Part shown: in pieces, positions 40,301 to 55,300 of the stretch | How the letters are laid out: each line of letters begins with the position of its first letter | Numbering within the stretch: the first letter of the stretch is position 1 | DNA from: Papilionanthe hookeriana x Papilionanthe teres | Lineage: Eukaryota > Streptophyta > Magnoliopsida > Asparagales > Orchidaceae | Assembly (NCBI GenBank): GCA_022702705.1 | Contig: CM040428.1 | Span: forward strand, 101,319,805 to 101,383,804 | Direction: 5' to 3' | DNA length: 64,000 bases | Made by a program: the position numbers and the translations under genes | Notes under the pieces: generated by a model | What the model was told of the DNA's origin: nothing | The model's input: only the letters and a program-made list of their open reading frames with translations | Database searches by the model: none

Positions 40301-43300
40301 AGATGTATTAAGTTTCTGACAGAAACGGAAAGAGAGATTTTGTTATCCAATGTAGAAAATTATGCAATATGAAATTTAACAGGACACAAGCTAATACTCT
40401 AAAATAATTATTTACCATGTATGAGGAGAGCCAAAAATTAGTTAAGCCAAGTTGAGAGAAAAGATGTAGGGCTTCCACTAAAAATTAATTAGAAGAAAAT
40501 TAAGGATCATAAAAGAAACAAGCTAACTGAAAATCACGGGAAAAAAAAAACAAAAAAAAAAGAAATTCCATAGTAGAAACTTTCAAAAATCACTATCCTA
40601 ATAACAAAAAGACTACCAGGCAGGAAACGATAAGGAAATAAAAGATACCTATAAAAAATCTTATGCCTCTACAATATCTTGGGGGCTCCGAAAAATTCTG
40701 ATGCCCCAAACTCTATGTTGTGCTTGTTGCTGAGAGCTTTGAAGGTCAAATTTTCAAAAGTCGGCTTGGATTGTAGATAAGACACTACTCAGAGATTTGG
40801 GCATTATTTTGTGAGAACTTTTTAATCTTGTGTTCGAGGTTTCCCATATGCACAAGATCCTATGGGCACTTTCGATTAAGGCTAGTCATTAAACATTTAA
40901 TATTCAACATATAGTGGCATCATAATTTTAGATTAAATTATAAAATTTATCACTTGGAGCTTAAAGTAGATTGTGAGAGAAATGATGAAAAACTTGATCA
41001 AAATCCTAAGGTTTCTTCATCCCGCGTCATCGTGGTCCCTGATTTACTTAGACAGAGGTACCCAACCTGACTGAAAGATTAATGTCAGCAACCATAGATT
41101 GTGTCATCCACTGAAATCTTGAAGATCTGGGGTGGATGTCTGTCTAAAAACATAAATTTAAGTCAATCTTAACTGGTAGAAGATATTGTGTCAACCAATG
41201 ACACCTTTAGGATTCGCAATCCAAATGGTAGAAAGTTGTTGAGGAATATACGAACTACGCTGATGATCGTAATTAACTGTGATTTTTAACAAAAACTGCC
41301 AGATCAGAGGGCCATGATCGTAACAACTACTTTATAGTGTGAATTGACGGCAAAATCATGCGGAGAGAGGATTTGAGAAGTGTCCTTACTGACATGAAAT
41401 AGTTTTGAGTGTGAATATAGTGATACACTCGACTCTATGGGCTGATGTCAATTAAAATTTTATCACCCAGGACAATTAGTTGTGTAGGATGGATGAATTT
41501 TGCTTTTAGCTTTTACGTGATTAAATATTAACTTTAACATTTTGACTTATCTGATTCAAGTTCTTAAGTAATTGATTTTAATTTAATGTTTTGATTTGTT
41601 ATTTTGAGAATTTCATTTGAAAATTGATTTAAAAGTTTATCCCTCCAATTGCGATTTTCAATCAACACGACTTTCATCAAGGTTTGATTGTTTGATTTGA
41701 ACCATGTCAACGTTGCATTTACTCGTAAATGATCGGGCTTAATATTGACACATGATTGTATATAAACCTTGCCAACTTTGTTCTGCTTATAAAGGACCGG
41801 ATTTATAAATATATCATTTGAATTTTTTCAAATAAAATTTGAAACTTAAATTTGAAAAGAGACCCCTGCAGTTGAAATGTTCTATCAACTCGGCAAAAAA
41901 CACCCATCAAATCTTCTTTCTCTTACTGTAATCAACTTATGTCTGTTAGCCACTGTGGCTAAAATATAATCTTTCTGCTCCATGTCTGTAAATTTATTTT
42001 TAAATATTATTGACTATTAAGTTTTGTTTTTTCAGTTTGTTTAAATAAATGTTTTATTTTCTTTTGATTTTACCCTTTTTAGCTACGCATAATGTAGGAA
42101 ATGAACTAATGTTGTGATTTCAATCTCTGAAGTACATACATAAGATTGTGGTCTGTGAAGGACCTGAATGTTCTTGTTGAGCCTTAAATTTCTCAAGAAA
42201 TCAATGGAGAAAGGTGTAAGATGAATCAAGGATTTTAAGGTCAAAGTCTAGAATAAATAACATCAAAATAGGATAATACTATTTAAAAACCTCAGGGGGA
42301 AGCATAATAGACCCTAATATTTTATAACAAACTATAGCTGAAGAGTAGGAAGAATTTATTAACCGTGGAAGATGACATAAGAAAGTTAGATGAAGGAATA
42401 AGAAAATTAAACAAAAAAATAAGTAAAACTATTAGAGAATTAGAAGAATTATCATATAGACTAAAAAATAATCTATCATTGGAAGATTTGCCTGAGTCTA
42501 AATCTCTAAAATTATCTTAAATATCTACACCATCGAAGTCCTACAAAATAGTATCAGAGCCTGAAGATCAACAGGCTAATATATATGAATGCCCTAAATA
42601 TATTAATTGTTTTGCGCACTTTCATGGTCTTACGAATCTTTTATCAATTCTTATGAACATCAAACGAGAGAAGAAAAAGAATTAAAGAGTTCTTTACTAA
42701 TAGAAGAACTTAAAGCAAGTATTTCAGAAGAAATTGATGTTGAATAAAATTTATCTCGACCAGTAATTTAACAAAATTTACGAATTACTTCAAATAAATA
42801 TAAAAAATAAACAATTGGAAGTATTTCAAAAGGAACAAATTTTTCATATAAAATCTCCATTAGGAAATTCAAATGAATAGATTATAATAAGCTATATGAT
42901 TTTGAAACACCGAGTAAAATTAGGAGTATACTCTGAAATTATATCTAATGAACTGGTTAATCTATGGAACTAAACCAAAACCAGTTAGAAAAAAATCAAA
43001 CTTTTCAAAAATATAATTCAATCAAAATATAAAAAGTTGGCAAATACAGAAAGTACTTCTAATATACATGAACTAGGAATAAAGACTAATTCAAAACCAG
43101 CAAGTCTTTAATAGTAACATAGCCACTGCTGCTATCGTTGCTAAATGTTGTTATTTAGAAAAATTCACAGCCAACCTAGAAATTTTTGGATGGACAAATA
43201 AATATAGCTCTTCAGGAAATATATAAGAAGTCATACATATCAACGAAATTATTTCAATAGATGAACCAACTATTTCTGAAAATGACATAAAAGGTTTAAT

Positions 43301-46300
43301 TAATGTCTTTACTGAACATCAATTCATGGCTACTCCCGTTAGTTACCCATCATTTGATACTCCTTACACATCTAATAATTGTCCTATAGGACTGCCTTCT
43401 ACATCAAATACAAATGAGGCTAGTGCAAGTCAAAAATACAAACTCTTATCTTTGCTACTTATCTCCTAGCATTAAATGTATTCCTATGTTTAGGTCTAAC
43501 AAAACAGAAACTAGAAGTCAAGACAACATATTTGAACTGATTAGCGGGCATGGTATTTATTTAAACATTGACTGTACTAAAGATATTAATGAAATAATTG
43601 AAAAATAGATAATAGAAAATAGCTTAGTCATATATAACTATAATCTAAAAGGAGATGTTTTTGGATTATTAAAAAATACACTTACTGGAATCGCCAAAAA
43701 ATGGTTCATGGGACTAAAAAATAATCAAAAGCAAAATATTAGAGAAACTTGTTTATGAGAAAGAATCATAGGTACACATGGCAAATGGCCAATTATATAT
43801 GGAGATTATATAAAGAACGAATTCTTAGTATATAAAACTAGATATAGCACTGAAGCAAAAAAAACAAAAAAACAATCTGATTTAGCAAACTAAAGATAAC
43901 AGCATTAAGCATTTGCAATATCTGTTTTTTAAATGAATATAGTTGTGATTATCAAAGATATTTTTATGAAATTTTAGCCGATGATAGATTACCATATTTA
44001 GACATGTACTTTTCCAAATTACCCGAATCATATAATATTATATGGAGCCAAGAATTTACAAAAATACATCCAAATGACGTAACATTAGGAAGTCGAATAC
44101 AATATATTCTAGAGAAGTTAGCCGAAGCATGTCAGCATATAGATTTACATAAACAAAATAAGCAATATAAACAATCATTATGCTGTGAAAAACCAGACTT
44201 AGTAACTCAGCAATGGCGTTGCTCGTCTTCCCATAACAACTGTAATTGTTCTGCAAAACATAAAAAGAAGTTCTTTAAGAAAATAAAGAAAAAACATTTT
44301 TAATCCTAATAAAAGGACTTATAGAAAAAAGAATAATATTAATACGAATATTAAGATAAATAAATGTTGGATTTGTAAACAGAAAGGACACTACGCAAAC
44401 AAATGTCCCAAATAAGTCTTTTGAAATCCGTAGCAGTTATAATGAAAATAACTTAGAACTTAATTTTAATTTTTTTGATATAGATAGTGAAGAAATATAC
44501 CAATTATCAAACACTGAAGATAATTTAAAAAATATAAGTTACTCTGATAATGAGATGGATGAATATTTATACTCTGATTAATGGAAGATAACCTTGACTC
44601 AGATATAATTGATGATAATTCTATCGAGTATGAAAGACATATTACATTATCTGAAGAAGTTTACAATAAAATATGAAAAAGAAAGTTATCCTTAGGAACA
44701 AAAGACTGTTTTAAAATGCCAATTTCCTATAGAAAAAACCATACATTATAGTATTCGACAAGTTGAACATCTCATTGATATAATAAATACAGAAGGAAGA
44801 ACTCGAATACCTATGTATAACCAACAAATAAAAAGACAAGATTTAGAAAAAATAAAAAATACATAAAAATATAAACATATATTTTTTGGCGGAATACAAA
44901 TTTTAATCAAAGCATATTTCCGCAAAAGAATTGATAGCCCAATTACTATATGGATCTATGATGACAGAATTATACATTCCAAAAAAAGATGCGTTGCTAA
45001 GAGTAATACAAGGAAATTAATGTAATCAAACTCTAATTTTTAATTTACACCCTAACTATGCTGGCAATATCAATGATCGACATCTAGATAGGTCCTCAAC
45101 TCTTAAGACACAAATTAGCGGAACAATTAAGAAAAATGTTGTCTACAACATTACTTATCAGACTGCATATGCCTACAACAATCAACACAATATTGTAGCA
45201 TTTAAGCCGCATACAGACCCAGTCCATCTAGACCCAATCTTTTCTCATATAGGATAAACAATTCAGCCCGAAGAAATTAATGAATTAGAGATTATAACAC
45301 CCTCATCAAACCTTCTTATAGATTTTAAAGAAGGCTTTACAAGTCAAAGACATCCAAAACTAACCTACTTCGAAAATAATATACTATCCATTCAACCAAG
45401 ACGATCTCTAGATACAAGTAGATTTATTTTCCTCAAACCAACCCTAATTATAAAAGAATACATTAATAATCAATTACTAGTTACTGGCTATTACATCTCT
45501 CCAGAACGACGATTTAATATTCTGCTAGATACGGGATCTCATAAATCCCATAGATCAAAATCTAGTACCAAAAAATTTACGAACACTAAAAGATACTCCA
45601 TATATTTATCATGATTATTTAGGACAAAAACACATTTGTACTCACGAAGTCAACATACTTTTTGGATATTGGGATATAAATAATCATCGCATCGATTTCC
45701 AGCATATATTCTTATCAGATGATAAGACTTCAAATCGTATATTAGTAGGGATGGATTTTCTCCAACAACATACTATCACATTTACACACGAAAACATAAA
45801 CATAGATAATTATACACTACCATGCAATACGGTTTCATAGCTACATTACCATAGAATTATACAACCCTACCTACGAACTTATCCCTATACATGCTTTCTG
45901 TGATAAAGGTAGCGATATAACTGTGCAAAAAATTAATAATCCGCCTACAGATACTAATCCACTCCGAACAATTATTGCTCAAGAAATTTAATGGTTATCG
46001 AACAATAAAGGAATATGAGATCAACCAATTCTCCGTCATTCAATCTGTTTTACTAAAAATAAACAAATTATGGCGCCTATCCGAGAACGGTCTCAATTTA
46101 ATCTTAGGCAATAATTTATTTAAACCATTTTCGTCATTTACGCAAACTAAAAATGAAATAATTTTGGTCACTCCCAAAGATCATTCATTCAACTGTCCTC
46201 TAATTAAAACACCACAGTCTCATTCCACCACACCTATTTTTCACAACCAACGTGATGATTACCCCCTTGACCAAAACATGAAAATTGTTTTTCCTCGTCT

Positions 46301-49300
46301 ATTTAATAATCATTTAGAAATAAATGCTATAAACTCCCCTGTAAATTCTAAACTTACTGGGCATCGTTCCCTTGCGAGTTCGTTATTTAAACCATCATTC
46401 TCCGAGAATCCATTAAAATTTTGGAAGCAAGATGAGTAAATCGCTATAATTGAACCAATTAACCCTGCACTTATTATAAGAGTAAGACCCATGAAATATA
46501 CCTCCGATAAAAAAAAATTCATAATTTAAATTAAAGAACTATTAAATCTTAAATTAATCGAACCTAGCAACAGTCTGCATAGAAGTTCGACTTTTCAAGT
46601 GAGAAATCATGCCGAGCGTATAAAAGGAAAGACAAGATTAGTAATTAATTATAAAAAAAACTTAACGATAATACTAAATTCGATGGGTATTTTTTATCAA
46701 ACAAAGAAGTATTAATCAATCATATTAAAACTGCTAAATGGTTTTCTAAATTAGACCTAAAGTCAAGATTTTAGCAAATAATGATACACCCTGATAGACA
46801 AGAATTCACTGCATTCAGCAAACTGCAGGGGACATTAACAATGGAATGTAATACTCTTTTGATTAAAAAATGCCCCATAAATATTTCAAAGACAAATGGA
46901 CTCTATTTTCAATGAATTATCACATTTTTCTTATATATGTAGATGATATTTTAATAATTAGTCAAACCAATACTGAACATTTAAAACATTTGACCATGTT
47001 TGCACAAAAAGCCCAAAAGCATGGAATAGCATTAAGTAAGAAAAAATCAGTCATTCTAAATAACATTATTGAATTTTATGACTTATAATAGATAAATGTT
47101 CTATTGAATTACAAGAACATATCCTAACAAAAATAAATCATTTTAAACAAATAAGTAATCAAAAAAATTTGTAATGTTTTCTATGATGTATCAATTATGC
47201 AAAAGCTTTTATCAAAAATCTTGCAAAATTAAAGGCAAAAGTTAAGAAAAAATATATCTGGGCATTGGGATGAGAAAGAAAAAAAAACTTAAGACCAAAT
47301 TAAAAAATTGTGTAAAAACCTACCAAAATTACATCTACCAATACTAGGAGACTATTTAATTATAGAAACCGATAGTTCTGAAATTGCGTTGGGTGTGGTC
47401 CTAAAAGCTAGAAGAGATAATACTGAACTTTTATGTAGATATAGATCTGAAACTTACACCATCATAAAACAAAATTATCATATTAATGAAAATGAATTAT
47501 TAGCAATAAAAAAACAATTAAGAAATTTTGAAATATTCTTCAATAAAATATTTTTAATAAGAACGGATAATAAACTGCAATCTCATTTATAAAAGAAAAA
47601 ATTGTAGATTTTTGTCAAACAAAAGATTAATCAGATGACAAAGTTGATTTTCTGCTTATACCTTTGATTTAGAATACATAGAAGGAAATAACAATGATCA
47701 GGCTAATATTTTGTCTCGTGATTATGCAGGAAATAAATATGGACATAAAAAGTATGAAAACCTATGAAATATCCAGCGGCGCTAAAGAAAAACTTAGCCC
47801 AAATCTAAATAATTATTTAGAAATTGTTGACATAAAAATTTGGAAATTAGAGTGCGAGATAGCTCTTGTCATCAATGTCCTAAAAGAATAAAGAAAATTA
47901 AAGAATTATCTAACAAGAGAGATACCGGAAGGAGATCTACCTTCAATCTCAGGATTAAAGAAAATAAGAGATTTTGCAAATCTCCGGATCAGCAAAAAAT
48001 AATCCACAAATGTATGTATTGCCAGTGAAAAGATATTGTACAAGAAATACGGCATAAACTGGAGGCAAGAACCAGTGAGATACAGATGTAAGAAAATTCC
48101 AGGAGTTATTCTATCAACCAACAACATCAAAAAGATAAGTCAGTGCGGAAGAATATTCCCAGAATTATCCTTCTCCACTAGCAAAGTGTGGAAGAATATT
48201 CCTAGAATTATCCTTCTCCACTAGGAGAGTAGTACAATTATTAAAGCAACTTTCTAACATGAAATATTCGGTGGCAGACATCTACCAGAAGAATTATTCA
48301 AAATAGTATAATTACTAGAGCATCTTTCCAGCTCACTAAATTCTCAGCAACTATAAACTCCTATAAATAAGAGGGCTATAATTAGGGAGGGGTAGAGACT
48401 TCTTCCTCTCTTTCTTTTTCTTTTTCTTTCTCTTACTGCAATCTAATTATGTCTTTTAGCTGCTGCGCTAAAATATAATCTTCCTGCTTCATGTCTGTGA
48501 GTTTCTTTTAAAATACTATGGGTTATTATGTTTTGTTCTTTCATTTTGTTTAAATAAATGTTTTAATTTCTTTTGATTTTACGCTTTCTAGCTACGCATA
48601 GGATAGGAAAAGAACTAATGTTGTGCTTTGAATCTCTGAAGTACATACATAAGGTTGTGGTCTGTGAAGGAACTGAATGGACTTGTTGAGCCTTAACTTT
48701 CTCCAAAAAGGTGTAAGATGAATCAGAGATTTTAAGGTCAAACCCTAGAATAGGTAACATCAAAATAAGATAATATTATTTTAAACCCCCAAGCGGAAGC
48801 ATAATGGACCCTAATATTTTAGAACAAACTACAGGCTGAAGAGTAGAAATATCTATAATTTTCTTGGTATTGGTGTATTGTAATATTTCTGTATAAGAAA
48901 GTATGTTTTTCGAGGATGACGGCTTGTGTATTTAATTTTCTAAAGAAGAGGTATTTTCTTTGGATTCTTCTTTGCTGATTCGGAGATTTGCAACATCTCA
49001 TATTTTCTTTAATTCTGAGATTGAAGCTAGATCTCCTACCGGTATCTCTCATGTCAGATAATTCTTTAATTTTCTTAATTCTTTTAGGACATTGCTGGCA
49101 AGAGCTATCTCGCACTCTAATTTCCAAGTTTGTAGGTCAACAATTTCTAAATAATTATTTAGATCTAGGTTAAGTTTCAGCGTTGTTGGATATTTCATAG
49201 GTTTTCATAATTTCTACGTTCATACTAATTTCTTGCATAATTCACGAGACAAAATATTCGTCAGAGCATTTTCATTTCCTTCCATGTATTCTAATCAAAG

Positions 49301-52300
49301 ATATAAGCGGAAAACCAACTTTGCAATCTGATTAATCTTTTGTTTGGCAAATAATCTACAAGTTTTCCTTTTATAAGTGGAATTACTGTATTATTATCCG
49401 CTCTTATTAAAAATGCTTCATTCAAGGTTATTTCAAATTTTTTAATTGTTTTTTTATTGATAATAATTCTTTTTCATTAATATGATAATTTTGTTCTGTG
49501 ATTGTGTAAGTTTCAGAGCTATATCTACATAAAAGTTCAGTATTATCTCTTACAGCTTTTAGTACAGCACCCTAAGCAATTTCAGAACTATTTGTTTATA
49601 TAATTAAATAGTCTCCTGGTATTGATAGCTGTAATTTTGGTAGATTTTAACACAATTTTTAAATTGTCTAAATTTTGTACATCTTTCTCGTCCCAATGCC
49701 AAAATATATTCTTTTTTAACTTCTTCTGTAATGGTGCCCTTAATTCTACAAGGTTTTTAACAAAAGCTTCTACATAACTGATACATCATAGAAAACATAG
49801 CAAATCTTTTTGAATATTTATTAGTTTAAAATGATTTATTTTTATTAGGATATGTTCTTGTAACTCAATAGAATATTTATCTAATATAAGTCCTAAAAAT
49901 TCAATAGTGTAAGTTAGAAAGCTTGTTTTTTTCTTACTTAATACTATTCCATGCTTTTGAGTTTTTTTTTTTGCACAGGGTCAAATGTTTTAAATGTTCA
50001 GTAATAGTTTGACTAAATAATAAAATACCATCTACATATATAAGACAAAAAAGTGATAATTCATTGAAAATAGAGTACATTCGTCTTTGAAATATTTGTG
50101 GGGCATTTTTTAGCATTACATTCTATTGATATTGTCCCAGCAGTGTGTTGAATGCAATGAATTCTCGACTATCAAGGTGCATCAATATTTGCCAAAATCC
50201 TGACTTATAGTCTAATTTAGAAAATCATTTAACTGTTCTAATATGATTTATTAACACTTCTTTGTTTGGTAAAAAAATACCCATCGAATTTAGTATTATC
50301 GTTTAGTTTTTATAATTAATTACTAATATTGCCTTCATTTTATATGTTCGGCATGATTTCTCACTAGAAAAGTCAGACTTCTATGTAGACTGTTGCGATG
50401 TTCGATTAATTTAAGATCTGGTAGTTCTTTAAATTGAATTTGGAATTTTTACCTTCGGATGTATATTTCATGGGTCTTACTCTTAAAATAAGTGAAGAGT
50501 TAATTGGTTCAATTATCGTGACTAGCTCATCTTGCTTCCAAAATTTTAATGGATTCTCGGAGAATGGCGGTTTAAATAATGAACTCTCAAAGGAACGAAG
50601 CTCAATAAGTTTAGAATTCTCAGGCGAGATTATAGCATTTATTCCTAAATGATTATTAAATAGATGAGGAAAAGCAGGTTTCATGTCCTTTATGTCTAAG
50701 AGGAACTTTTCTATCAAACAATAGATCCAATGCATTCTTCCACTTCAACCATCCAACTTTAGTTCTACTAATAACATCCACATCTATATCAACATCACTT
50801 TGAACAATAACTCAGATATTTAAAACGTTCACTCCTTTAAATGACTTGATCACCCAATGTTACAACCAAGCCACAAGCTTTGTTATTACTAAAATTAAGT
50901 TCCATGTATTCAGTTTGAGATCTACTCAAAATAAAAGCCTTTAGACTCTAAATTTGACCTACATTCAAGTTTATTCTGAACTCTCTAGTCTTATCCACAA
51001 GAAAGATATCATCAGCAAAAAGCATAAACCAAGGTATATCCTCCTAAAAATGTCCAATAAGAACATCCATAACTAAAACAAAAAAAAAATTGGGCGTAAA
51101 GGAGATCCCTGATGTAGTCCAACTAAAATAGGAAAATACTTGGTCAATCCTCCTTGTGTTTGAACACAAGTAACAGCTATAATATACATATCTTTAATGA
51201 CTTGAATACAATAAATATCAATACTTTTTTTTTTCTAGAACTCCCCAAAATACTTCTCTTATAACTTTATCATAAACCTTTTCTAAATCAACAAGAATCA
51301 TATGTAAATTTTTCTTAATCATTCTATGCTTTTCCGTCAAACCTCCCAATAAAGGTATAGCTTCCATAGTAAACTTGCCCAACATGAATACAAACTGATA
51401 TTGAGAAATTTTCATAGCACAATACAACATATGTTCAAATAGTCTCTCCAACAAAATTTAATGTATGACGCATTTACTTAATTCTTCTATAATTTGAATA
51501 CTACTATACATCCTCTATATTCTTAAAATATAAATCAATATTTTTTTCTTCACTCATCAGACAATTTTTTTTAAGTTGTTTAAATAATATTGAAATTTTT
51601 AGTAAGCCAAAATTCTCAGATCATTTAGTTAGCTAACATCATTCAATTTAGTTAACTAACATCAATAGAAAAAAAAATAAATTTTTTTGTCTTTTAAATA
51701 CTCTCATCTAATTTGCACAAGTATCACGTGCATGCTCTTGACCAAAAGGAGTTTACATAGTTAGCTAACATCACGCACAATATCCACTGACCAATTTTTC
51801 TTAAACTCATTCACGGGGGGTCATCTAAAGGCTACTCTATCACCACTCCAGCAACTTACAAGTCTTGGAGAACCTTAAATCCAAGGCTTTAACACATTAT
51901 CATCTGTATTAGGCAGAATAAAAGCACTAAATTTAAATTTGAATCAAGCTTACAAAGAAGACTGTCTTATCAAAAAATTTTAAATAAGCTTGGCCAAAAC
52001 TTCCAATCTAATGTGTGACTTGTGGTTTGGTAGTTAGCACGGGTAGCACAAGTTCTGTAATATTATGACTAGGACAAAAAAATTGATGCTCCCCAGTGAC
52101 ATGCAACTGAGCTTATAACACACCTAATGTATCAGGTAAGGCAAAAAAAAAAAACATTGCCAAACTGAGTTAATTTGAAATTAACCGCTCATAGGGGTGT
52201 GCATTCGGTTAATTTGATTAGATTGATTAACAATTTTGCTAAACCAATTGAATCAGATCAAAACCAAATTGAGCCAAATCGAATTCTAATATAATATGGT

Positions 52301-55300
52301 TAATTTGGTTCAATGTTGGTTTAACCAAATTTTGCAAAGAAATAGAAGTTTGATTTCAATAATGCAAAGACCAAAATCAAATATAAAAACAGACATGATA
52401 ATTGCATTTTATTTTTTCAGTTTAACCCAATATTTTTCCTAAAACCAAACCAAAAGTGAAATCTAAAAAAACATCATTACAAATCCAAGAGTCAAATCAA
52501 CATTTAAGAAACTAAACCAAATCAGCCAAATATACTCAATTTATTTTATTTTTTCAGTTTAAACAAATTCATACAAACCCTAGCCACTCAATCAAAATCC
52601 ACCCCCACTTTATGAAATCTCCTTGGATGATATAAACCATGACTAACGGCAAGGTTCTTCGAGCAAATTGAATTGACTACACGTACCCTGATTAAATAGA
52701 TCATGGTCTATGACCGCTCAAGATGACAAAACTATGGTATCTTGATCAGGCAAGCCATTAATTCCAAAACAAAGCCTTCTTAGCACAAGGATGAATCATC
52801 TCTTCTCTTGCACCAACAGAACCATTACAGCAAACAATCTACTAGAGAATTAATATTACTAGACTCAAAAGCATTCCCGCACTAAAGAGAAAATTAATCA
52901 TGGTTGTTGGCCCCGAGAGAAACCTTCGAATAAGAAAAATGAAGCCCTAATAAATGGACAATATCTTTGAGTAGATTTATCATTCTTAATCTAAATCTTG
53001 AAAAAAAAAATTCAATCCCTCCGCAGCATGGTTAGGTGGCAGTTTTCAAGGCCAACAATCATTATTATCATTGAAAAGAAAACTGAAGTTAATGAGCTAA
53101 AATGAACATTGAGAATCATCATATCATAATTAGAACAAAAAGTCTTAACCTAACCATTTTAGATTGACTCTCTGACTCCTTATTGTCAATTTATTCATGC
53201 TGAATTATAAAAGGTGATAAACCTATTTTCCATATATCAAGATGGATAAAAGTGCTTAAAATTAAATGTCATGCTGAAAATCAATGACAAAATATAAAGA
53301 CCAATTGCCTAAGACTAAAAAATTCTTGATTAAAGTAGTTAATGACTACTTAAAGCATCTCTCCAAGACTTGCATGTTTTAAATAAATGATTTGGAAAAG
53401 AATAAGGCTACAGTAATTCCTAAGGTCACCTTGTTGCTTGATGTGAAGGTGTTAACACTATTTAAAAGGTATGTGTCACGACCCAACCTGATGGCTTAAA
53501 AAATTTAGTGCAGGAATGGATGATCGAACAGTAAAGATAAAAGTTAATAGTTCATCCTAAATCTAAAATAGAGAAAGAGTCGGTAATAATTTAAAATTTA
53601 AATTAAATAAATAATAAAATTATCTTTTTGTTTACGGAAATTATCTTCTATACATGTTCTCTCATCTATTGTGTATCATCTAAACAAATGTCTAAACTTG
53701 ATAATATTAATTTAAAACAATAAGGTACAATAGCTAGTGAATATTATTATTTCTAAAAAAAATAATAACAAAAAAATAATACATGTTAATCGATCAAAGA
53801 TAAATAAGTATAAGGTATAAAAATGTATTAATTATATTGTATTATATTATTTTTATCTATAATATTTTATTTATACGACCATGACAGAAGCACCATCTAA
53901 AATAATAAAGATATGTTAATATCAATAATATTTTCATTTACGTGTACGGATCCCTTAGTGTCCCCGGAAATTACTGGAGAGGGTGACTCTATTAGTCAAT
54001 AATGCACACCCAAACATAATAGAATAATCAAACTTTATAATAATGATTTCACCCACATTTGTACATTAAGCAATGAAGCAATATACTTACATAGTTCTAA
54101 TTTAAAAATGTTGAGAGCACATATCATTCATTCAATATGATCAAAACTTCAATAGAACTAATAAATCATGAATTTAAAGTGTCATCAATCTAATTGATGA
54201 CATTAGCAATAAATGCATTTGGTCTGTAAAAAATAATAATAATAATACCATAATTTAAAAGCACAAGTACTCATTTTAATCTCAAATTATTTTCATGCAT
54301 GTTTTATTAGCATTTCTCCGATAGAAAACCTATAATCAAACATGCAAAGAATTTTTATTAATTTATAATGATTTTAATACTAATATTTAGAATTAATTTG
54401 TCTTTATTTTATCTTTATAAACCATTATTTTATTTTAAACCGTTTAATTTATTTCTTCAAATAGTATCATTATTTATTTAGTGTTAATTTAACATAAGGT
54501 ATTATGTCATAATTTAATTATTATGATTCTTATTAGTATTTAAACTTTTATCAATTAAATTTACAGTTTTAACAATTTCTATATAATACAAAGGTTAATA
54601 TTTAATAAATATAATCCTCATTATTGTCATTTCAAAATTTTCAAATTAATACATAATTTATTTTACACTTTTTTTTTTTTGGTTTAACTTTTCTCAATTA
54701 ATATTTAATATTTTTCTATTTATATTTAGCCATTTTCATTTTTAAAAATATTCACTTAAAAAAATCTAACATAAAAAATAAGTCTAACCTTAAAGCTCTG
54801 GCTCCTGATTGAGACTGCCCTCGCCAATTTGGCAAATTGGCTTGTCTTCAACACCACGAGGTCTTTGCTCCTTGCTCATGCTCTCACACGCAAGTTAGCA
54901 CCTACTAGAAAGGCTCTTAGTTTCACCTCCTCTTCCCTACACGGTCGAACACGCACTAGACCATTCTCCGCTTGAACTTAATTAGAACTCAGATCTTTGC
55001 CCAAGACCGAAAAATGCTTGCCTGAGACAGCCTCACAGTGCTAGGGAAATGTCAATCGTTGATCGAAACAATAGAATCAAACTCCTTCAAATTTTAACGG
55101 TAGTGTTACAGAAAAAATAAAGGCAAAGACAAAGCAATACAATGTGATCACATCAAAAGTTCAATGGTTAATTAGCACGTCAGCATGTCCGCCCAAACAC
55201 TTGCCTCCTCTAGAGAGAATGATGAAAATTTCTACAAAAACAGTTAAAATTCCAACTGCATCTATTCTTCGCCAATGCACAGCCCATGCAACCACTAAGA

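Larger units (their letters stand above)
41918..48847 (+). mobile_element. Endogenous pararetrovirus (Caulimoviridae), terminally redundant copy
   Basis: An integrated plant double-stranded DNA virus genome of about 6.5 kb unit length, bounded by direct repeats 41918-42355 and 48425-48847. In order on the plus strand lie a coiled-coil segment, a coat-protein region with zinc knuckle, a movement-protein region, an aspartic protease, a reverse transcriptase and RNase H. All are broken by stops and frameshifts, so the copy is dead. Coat protein before movement protein, with the polymerase last, is the order I recall for cavemoviruses and solendoviruses. The genus is an inference. It lies within the 15.5-kb PEF intron. 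Confidence 0.88.

Noticed and set aside
42549..42561. tagtatcagagcc as viral tRNA-Met primer-binding site
   Set aside because: It differs from the consensus and lies within a stretch that reads as coding with a coiled coil, so chance similarity is likely. It remains possible if the leader is long.
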